Position numbers and translations under genes: made by a program. Positions 60,461 to 64,000 of a DNA stretch of 64,000 nucleotides are shown here, piece after piece. The DNA lies in NCBI GenBank assembly GCA_024802545.1, contig CP103416.1, positions 62,001-126,000 on the forward strand. Reading direction: 5' to 3'. Source of the DNA: SAR92 clade bacterium H455. Its GTDB lineage: Bacteria; Pseudomonadota; Gammaproteobacteria; Pseudomonadales; Porticoccaceae. Position 1 is the first letter of the stretch, and each line of letters opens with the position of its first letter. A model generated the notes under the pieces. That model was not told the DNA's origin, ran no database searches, and worked only from the letters and a program-made list of their open reading frames with translations.

Positions 60461-61888
60461 TTAATCTGAATCATAAGCTTTAGAGAGGACCTCCAGCTGC
60501 CCGGTCAGGTAGTCCTTGACGTTATTGAGCTTGTTAGTGAGAAGCTCCATGGCGGTAAACTGCGATAAGTATCGGTCGTACACTGCGCTCATTCTGGCTT
60601 CTAGAACGGTCAGCTCATCTTGATAGTCGATCACTGTCGCTTCAGCATTGGTTTCTCGGGTCGCTAGGACGCCGTCGATGTCAACAATACCGTCAATAAT
60701 AGTAGCTATATCCTGCGCCAAACCCATGCCGTCGGTACTATAGAGGCTTTGGTTATTGGTATTAGCCGTCAGCATGGTAACCACATCGTCATAGCTGTCT
60801 TGAATTACGTCATCGAAGGTAGTTTCATCAAAGGTCAGAGCACCTTTACTATCAATACTAATACCAATATCTCTAAACGCGGATACGTTACCAGATGCAG
60901 TTGAGGAATCATCAAGTATTGCAGTCCTGATCTGGTCAGTGATATAGCGTGCCGTGGTTAAATCTCGCTGCAATGCGCCACTCAGCTCTACATCCTCGTC
61001 TATGGTTGTTGCTGTGAGTTCGTCCATGAGACCGCGATAATCGTTATAGAGAGCGACAACATCTTCAAGCTTGGTTTTCAATGTTGAGGTGTCACTGTAG
61101 ACCGCCACGGTTACCGCTGATGTGGTGGTTTCATAGAGCGTTAATGTCGCACCACTCACCACATCAGAGAATTCATTGCTATCTCGAGTGAGGGTAAGCC
61201 CATCAAAATCAATTTGCGCATCCTGAGCCGCTTGCAGCGTGTTGCCCGCATCCCCGAAGCCGAGATCTGGATCTGAAGTGACTGTAAAGGCACTTTCGCT
61301 GCCTGTCTCGCCAGTCAGAATAATTCGATAGTTAGTGCCATCAATTCCAGTATCAACCAGACTGGCTGTAACACCCATACTCTCCTCATTAATTGCGTCA
61401 ACAACGCCCTGAGGAGTCATTGTATCGACTGTAATGGAAGTAGTGGCTGTAGACGTATTGCCAACCGTAACCGAAAGATCAAATGAGCTGGCACTCAGGA
61501 CAGCGCTGGTGGAGCTGTATTCGTCCGAGATCATTATCTTTTCTTGCGCTAACTGATTGACTGTTATGTTGTAGCTACCATCGACTTCGGTACCGTCAAA
61601 TGCTGTGAACTGCATTGCAGTGTCAGTACTACTGGCATAACTATCCGTAACCTCTTTAGCATCATTAAGACCTTCAAAAGCGCTTTGGAGTAGCCCTAGC
61701 TGATAGGAGATTAGCCCATAAGCGGAAACCTGCGCTTCTGCTGCATCGATGGCACTCTGAATCGCTGCTGTCTTTGGAACCTGCTCAGCGTTGGTCAAAT
61801 TTCGCGCTAGGGAAACAATATCAACACCAGAGCCTGCGCCCAGTGATGTCATTATTTGTGTCGAAATAGCTGTTGAGGTGTCGACCAT
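60461..61888 (-). CDS. fliD: Flagellar filament cap protein FliD (HAP2)
   Basis: A 475-residue cap protein. The N-terminal part has GAGSGVDIVSLARNLTNAEQVPK (FliD_N), the centre repeats IN-type motifs such as TVNQLAQEKIMISDEY and LTGETGSESAFTVTS, and the C-terminal half has a coiled helix with YDRYLSQFTAMELLTNKLNN, the usual FliD end. It promotes flagellin assembly at the filament tip. It follows flgL by 66 bp, with a small GC hairpin at 61910-61924 between, and ends 22 bp from the convergent sulfotransferase gene. Confidence 0.95.
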   Translation of the reverse strand: MVDTSTAISTQIMTSLGAGSGVDIVSLARNLTNAEQVPKTAAIQSAIDAAEAQVSAYGLISYQLGLLQSAFEGLNDAKEVTDSYASSTDTAMQFTAFDGTEVDGSYNITVNQLAQEKIMISDEYSSTSAVLSASSFDLSVTVGNTSTATTSITVDTMTPQGVVDAINEESMGVTASLVDTGIDGTNYRIILTGETGSESAFTVTSDPDLGFGDAGNTLQAAQDAQIDFDGLTLTRDSNEFSDVVSGATLTLYETTTSAVTVAVYSDTSTLKTKLEDVVALYNDYRGLMDELTATTIDEDVELSGALQRDLTTARYITDQIRTAILDDSSTASGNVSAFRDIGISIDSKGALTFDETTFDDVIQDSYDDVVTMLTANTNNQSLYSTDGMGLAQDIATIIDGIVDIDGVLATRETNAEATVIDYQDELTVLEARMSAVYDRYLSQFTAMELLTNKLNNVKDYLTGQLEVLSKAYDSD

Positions 61889-61909
61889 TTTTAATCTCTT
61901 TTTTACAAT

Positions 61910-61924
61910 TCGGCGCTCCGCCGA
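61910..61924. other. Short hairpin between flgL and fliD
   Basis: TCGGCG and CGCCGA form a perfect 6-bp stem with a three-base loop in the flgL-fliD gap. There is no T-tail. It may lower read-through or stabilise message, but no function is shown. Confidence 0.5.
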
Positions 61925-61954
61925 TGTGGCGAAAAATATTTCTAGATAGTTAAG

Positions 61955-62878
61955 TTATCGGATGTAGTCGAACAAACTTAATTGTGAAATTTTCATAAAG
62001 CTACTCTGCCCTGCCTCCAGAGACATAATCTCTGAAGTGAGCTGAGTAATCGCCGAGGTATAATCCAAATCCTGAGCCGCTGAGAGCAATGCCTGGTAGC
62101 GAACTTTAGTCTCGGTAAGAGCGTCTACTTGAGATTGTGCTGTAGTCATGCGGCTGCCCACATCGGCCATAGCCATAGCCATTCCCTGTGTCAAATCGCT
62201 AATTTCGCCGAGGCTTGCCCCAATCTGATCTGTATCGTTATTTTCTAGGGCGGCGGTAAAATCATCAATAATGGCAAAGAAGCCAACTCGTTCAAAGGTG
62301 CCATTACTAGTTTCTCGAACAACGCTGGAAAAGACCTCATTGCCCGGCTTATTGAGCGCAAGTTGTCGCTGATCCGAAACATCCACCAGCATGCGACTAT
62401 TATCGCCCTGGTACACGGTTTCACCCTCTGCATTCTCAGCAAAGGGCACAGTTGACGTCATCGCGCCGGCAAAGACATAATTTCCCGAGGCATCAGCACT
62501 ATTGGCCAGAGAGACTAATTGATCACGCAGTGCGCTGGCCTCGGTGGCAATAATCTCTCTGTCCGCTGGCGAAAAACTGTCACTGCTAGCTTGCACTGCT
62601 AACTCACGCATACGCTGTAAGATATTTTCTGAGGACTTCAGAGCGCCCTCTTCTGTGCCCAAGCGGCTATTAAGTGCTGTGAGATTATTCTGATACCCTT
62701 CTAATCGTTGGTTAGCGCTGGTGAGTCGCTGGATCACACCAGCCTTTTCCGGATCGTCACTTGGTCGCGTAATTTGCTGGCCGGTGGCCAACTTCGACTG
62801 TAGATCAGCGACCTTAGCCTGCTGATTCGACATCTGCGTCATGGCGCGTTCAAAAATCTGGCTGGTGGAGACTTTCAT
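61955..62878 (-). CDS. flgL: Flagellar hook-filament junction protein FlgL (HAP3)
   Basis: A 307-residue flagellin-like protein. The N-terminus MKVSTSQIFERAMTQMSNQQAKVADLQSKLATGQQ contains the SxxxxxRAMxQM-type FlgL start, followed by RPSDDPEKAGVIQRLTSAN and ILQRMRELAVQASSDS. The C-terminal helix VDALTETKVRYQALLSAAQDLDYTSAITQL resembles D0. It joins the hook to the filament. It begins 11 bp after flgK, so flgK-flgL are co-transcribed. Confidence 0.95.
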   Translation of the reverse strand: MKVSTSQIFERAMTQMSNQQAKVADLQSKLATGQQITRPSDDPEKAGVIQRLTSANQRLEGYQNNLTALNSRLGTEEGALKSSENILQRMRELAVQASSDSFSPADREIIATEASALRDQLVSLANSADASGNYVFAGAMTSTVPFAENAEGETVYQGDNSRMLVDVSDQRQLALNKPGNEVFSSVVRETSNGTFERVGFFAIIDDFTAALENNDTDQIGASLGEISDLTQGMAMAMADVGSRMTTAQSQVDALTETKVRYQALLSAAQDLDYTSAITQLTSEIMSLEAGQSSFMKISQLSLFDYIR

Positions 62879-62889
62879 GGGTCAATTCC

Positions 62890-64000
62890 TTAGCGAATAC
62901 TTAATATAGAGTCAAACAGCTTGGAGGCGACTTGGATAATCTGCGCCGAGGCCTGATAGGCTTGCTGGAACCGAATAAGCTCACCAGCCTCTTGATCTAG
63001 ACTGACTCCAGACACCTGATCTTTCGCTGCAACGGCCTGATCATAGACAACTTGTAGCGCCTCTTTTGACATCATTGCCAGGGCGGCTTTACTGCCCACG
63101 CCGTTAACCAAGTTGATGTAGGCTTCACCTAATGTGCTGCCATCAGCCATTAACTCTTTGTCTTGCAGGGCGACAAGATTGAGCATATTGCCATTGTCGC
63201 CAATGCCATCTTTATTGCTGTCGACAACAAATTGGTCTCCGGCCACGGGATCACCGTCCAGTACTAGAGTGAATCCTTTGTAGGATATGTCGCCACCGGT
63301 TGCATAACTGCGTGTGGCAACTAACGTACCGGTTGCTAGGTCGGTGATGGTGTATTCACTGCCAGATGAAAAATCAATAGCGAATGGTGCCACGGCACTC
63401 GCAGCGACGTCATCGCTGTCGGTGGTGGAAAAACCTGCAGCGACGCTTCCGCTATCACTGCCTGTTACAAAAACTGCTAGGTCTTCTGTGACTGTACCCT
63501 CAACATAAATGCCGGTGCGCAAACCCAGCACGGCGAGATCTTTGGGTAGTCCATCATCACCAAAGGTGAAGCGAATCTCTTGATCTGCTTCGAGCTGCAG
63601 CTGGCCGACAAATATCTTATTGGACTGTCCCAGCGCATTGTCACTGGAAGTACTGTCCGGGTTAGAGAGGGTAATATTTTCCCCCTCATAGCCGCGGGCA
63701 TTAGTTATCTCTAATTTGCCATCATAGGTGATATTGGCCATCACATTAGTGTTGTCGGTTTGTTCATTGATGGCATTGGCAAGCTCACGCACGGAAGTCA
63801 AAGGCGTACCATCGCCAATCAGTACGCCATTAATATTAACCTGCTGAGTGAAATCGACACTGTCTTCTTCAATAGTTATTAGATTAGTTGCTTTGGCGGT
63901 AACACCAGCGGAGTCTGTTGCGGCATTGATCCAGGTGGCCATCAGCACCGCAGAACTTACTGCGCCAGCCTCAAGTTCCAGAGCAGCCATGGAGTAATCG
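62890..64000 (-). CDS. flgK: Flagellar hook-associated protein FlgK (HAP1), partial: 5' end beyond the right edge
   Basis: The reverse strand is open from the right edge to 62890, about 370 residues, and continues beyond the window. The C-terminus is characteristic of FlgK: VSGVSLDQEAGELIRFQQAYQASAQIIQVASKLFDSILSIR in segments, and YINLVNGVGSKAALA upstream of it. The visible centre includes a flagellin IN-type repeat (LTSVRELANAINEQTDNTNV). The ATG at 63990 is internal, not the start. It is the first gene of the flgK-flgL-fliD unit. Confidence 0.93.
   Translation of the reverse strand, partial: DYSMAALELEAGAVSSAVLMATWINAATDSAGVTAKATNLITIEEDSVDFTQQVNINGVLIGDGTPLTSVRELANAINEQTDNTNVMANITYDGKLEITNARGYEGENITLSNPDSTSSDNALGQSNKIFVGQLQLEADQEIRFTFGDDGLPKDLAVLGLRTGIYVEGTVTEDLAVFVTGSDSGSVAAGFSTTDSDDVAASAVAPFAIDFSSGSEYTITDLATGTLVATRSYATGGDISYKGFTLVLDGDPVAGDQFVVDSNKDGIGDNGNMLNLVALQDKELMADGSTLGEAYINLVNGVGSKAALAMMSKEALQVVYDQAVAAKDQVSGVSLDQEAGELIRFQQAYQASAQIIQVASKLFDSILSIR

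Overview
The window looks like a chromosomal segment of a marine, motile gammaproteobacterium. Gene order from the left edge to about 14.3 kb follows the Pseudomonas pilIHG-gshB-tonB-yqgE-yqgF / pilU-pilT-yggS-proC-yggT / metX-metW-DUF4426-rdgB-hemW block almost exactly. Together with a large TonB-dependent receptor, TRAP genes and very large flagellins, this suggests a Cellvibrionales/SAR92-like lineage. That placement is an inference from synteny and remembered protein families, not from a search. Base composition is near-even and the window is gene dense. There is no sign of prophage, insertion sequence, CRISPR array, rRNA or tRNA.

Region by region. 1-6.6 kb holds twitching motility genes (pilI partial, pilH, pilG; pilU, pilT), with gshB, a tonB-like gene, yqgE and ruvX between them. 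6.7-14.3 kb holds housekeeping genes: yggS, proC, yggT, a tas-like reductase, metX-metW, a DUF4426 gene, rdgB and hemW. 14.4-21.3 kb holds a cation efflux gene, a DedA/TVP38-flavin disulfide reductase fusion, trxA, rho and ubiD. 21.5-35.5 kb is more accessory: small conserved proteins (one with an apparent ATC start), a DJ-1-like protein, a GNAT enzyme, a TonB-dependent receptor, a GFA-like protein, an LplT-like carrier, a dicarboxylate/amino acid symporter, an RND efflux pair and a YajL/DJ-1 protein. 35.5-49.7 kb is again core: gshA, dsbB, lrgAB-like genes, rsd, an FKBP, trmB, a DUF423 gene, rpoH-ftsX-ftsE-ftsY, rsmD, coaD, mutM, exbD, a hydrolase and yciA. 49.8-51.7 kb holds TRAP permease genes without a binding protein gene.

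51.8-64 kb is a flagellar filament locus: flaG, two giant flagellin genes, a 1087-residue TPR/sulfotransferase double fusion, and the convergent operon flgK (partial)-flgL-fliD. The two flagellin genes share a 1980-bp block that appears identical, but they have different promoters (a sigma-54 type for the first, a sigma-28 type for the second) and diverged ends. Each contains four tandem 96-residue repeats. The sulfotransferase fusion sits between the flagellins and the cap/junction genes. My leading candidate for something undescribed is therefore a filament system in which large repeat-bearing flagellins are sulfated, or otherwise modified through a PAPS-dependent enzyme; this is an inference.
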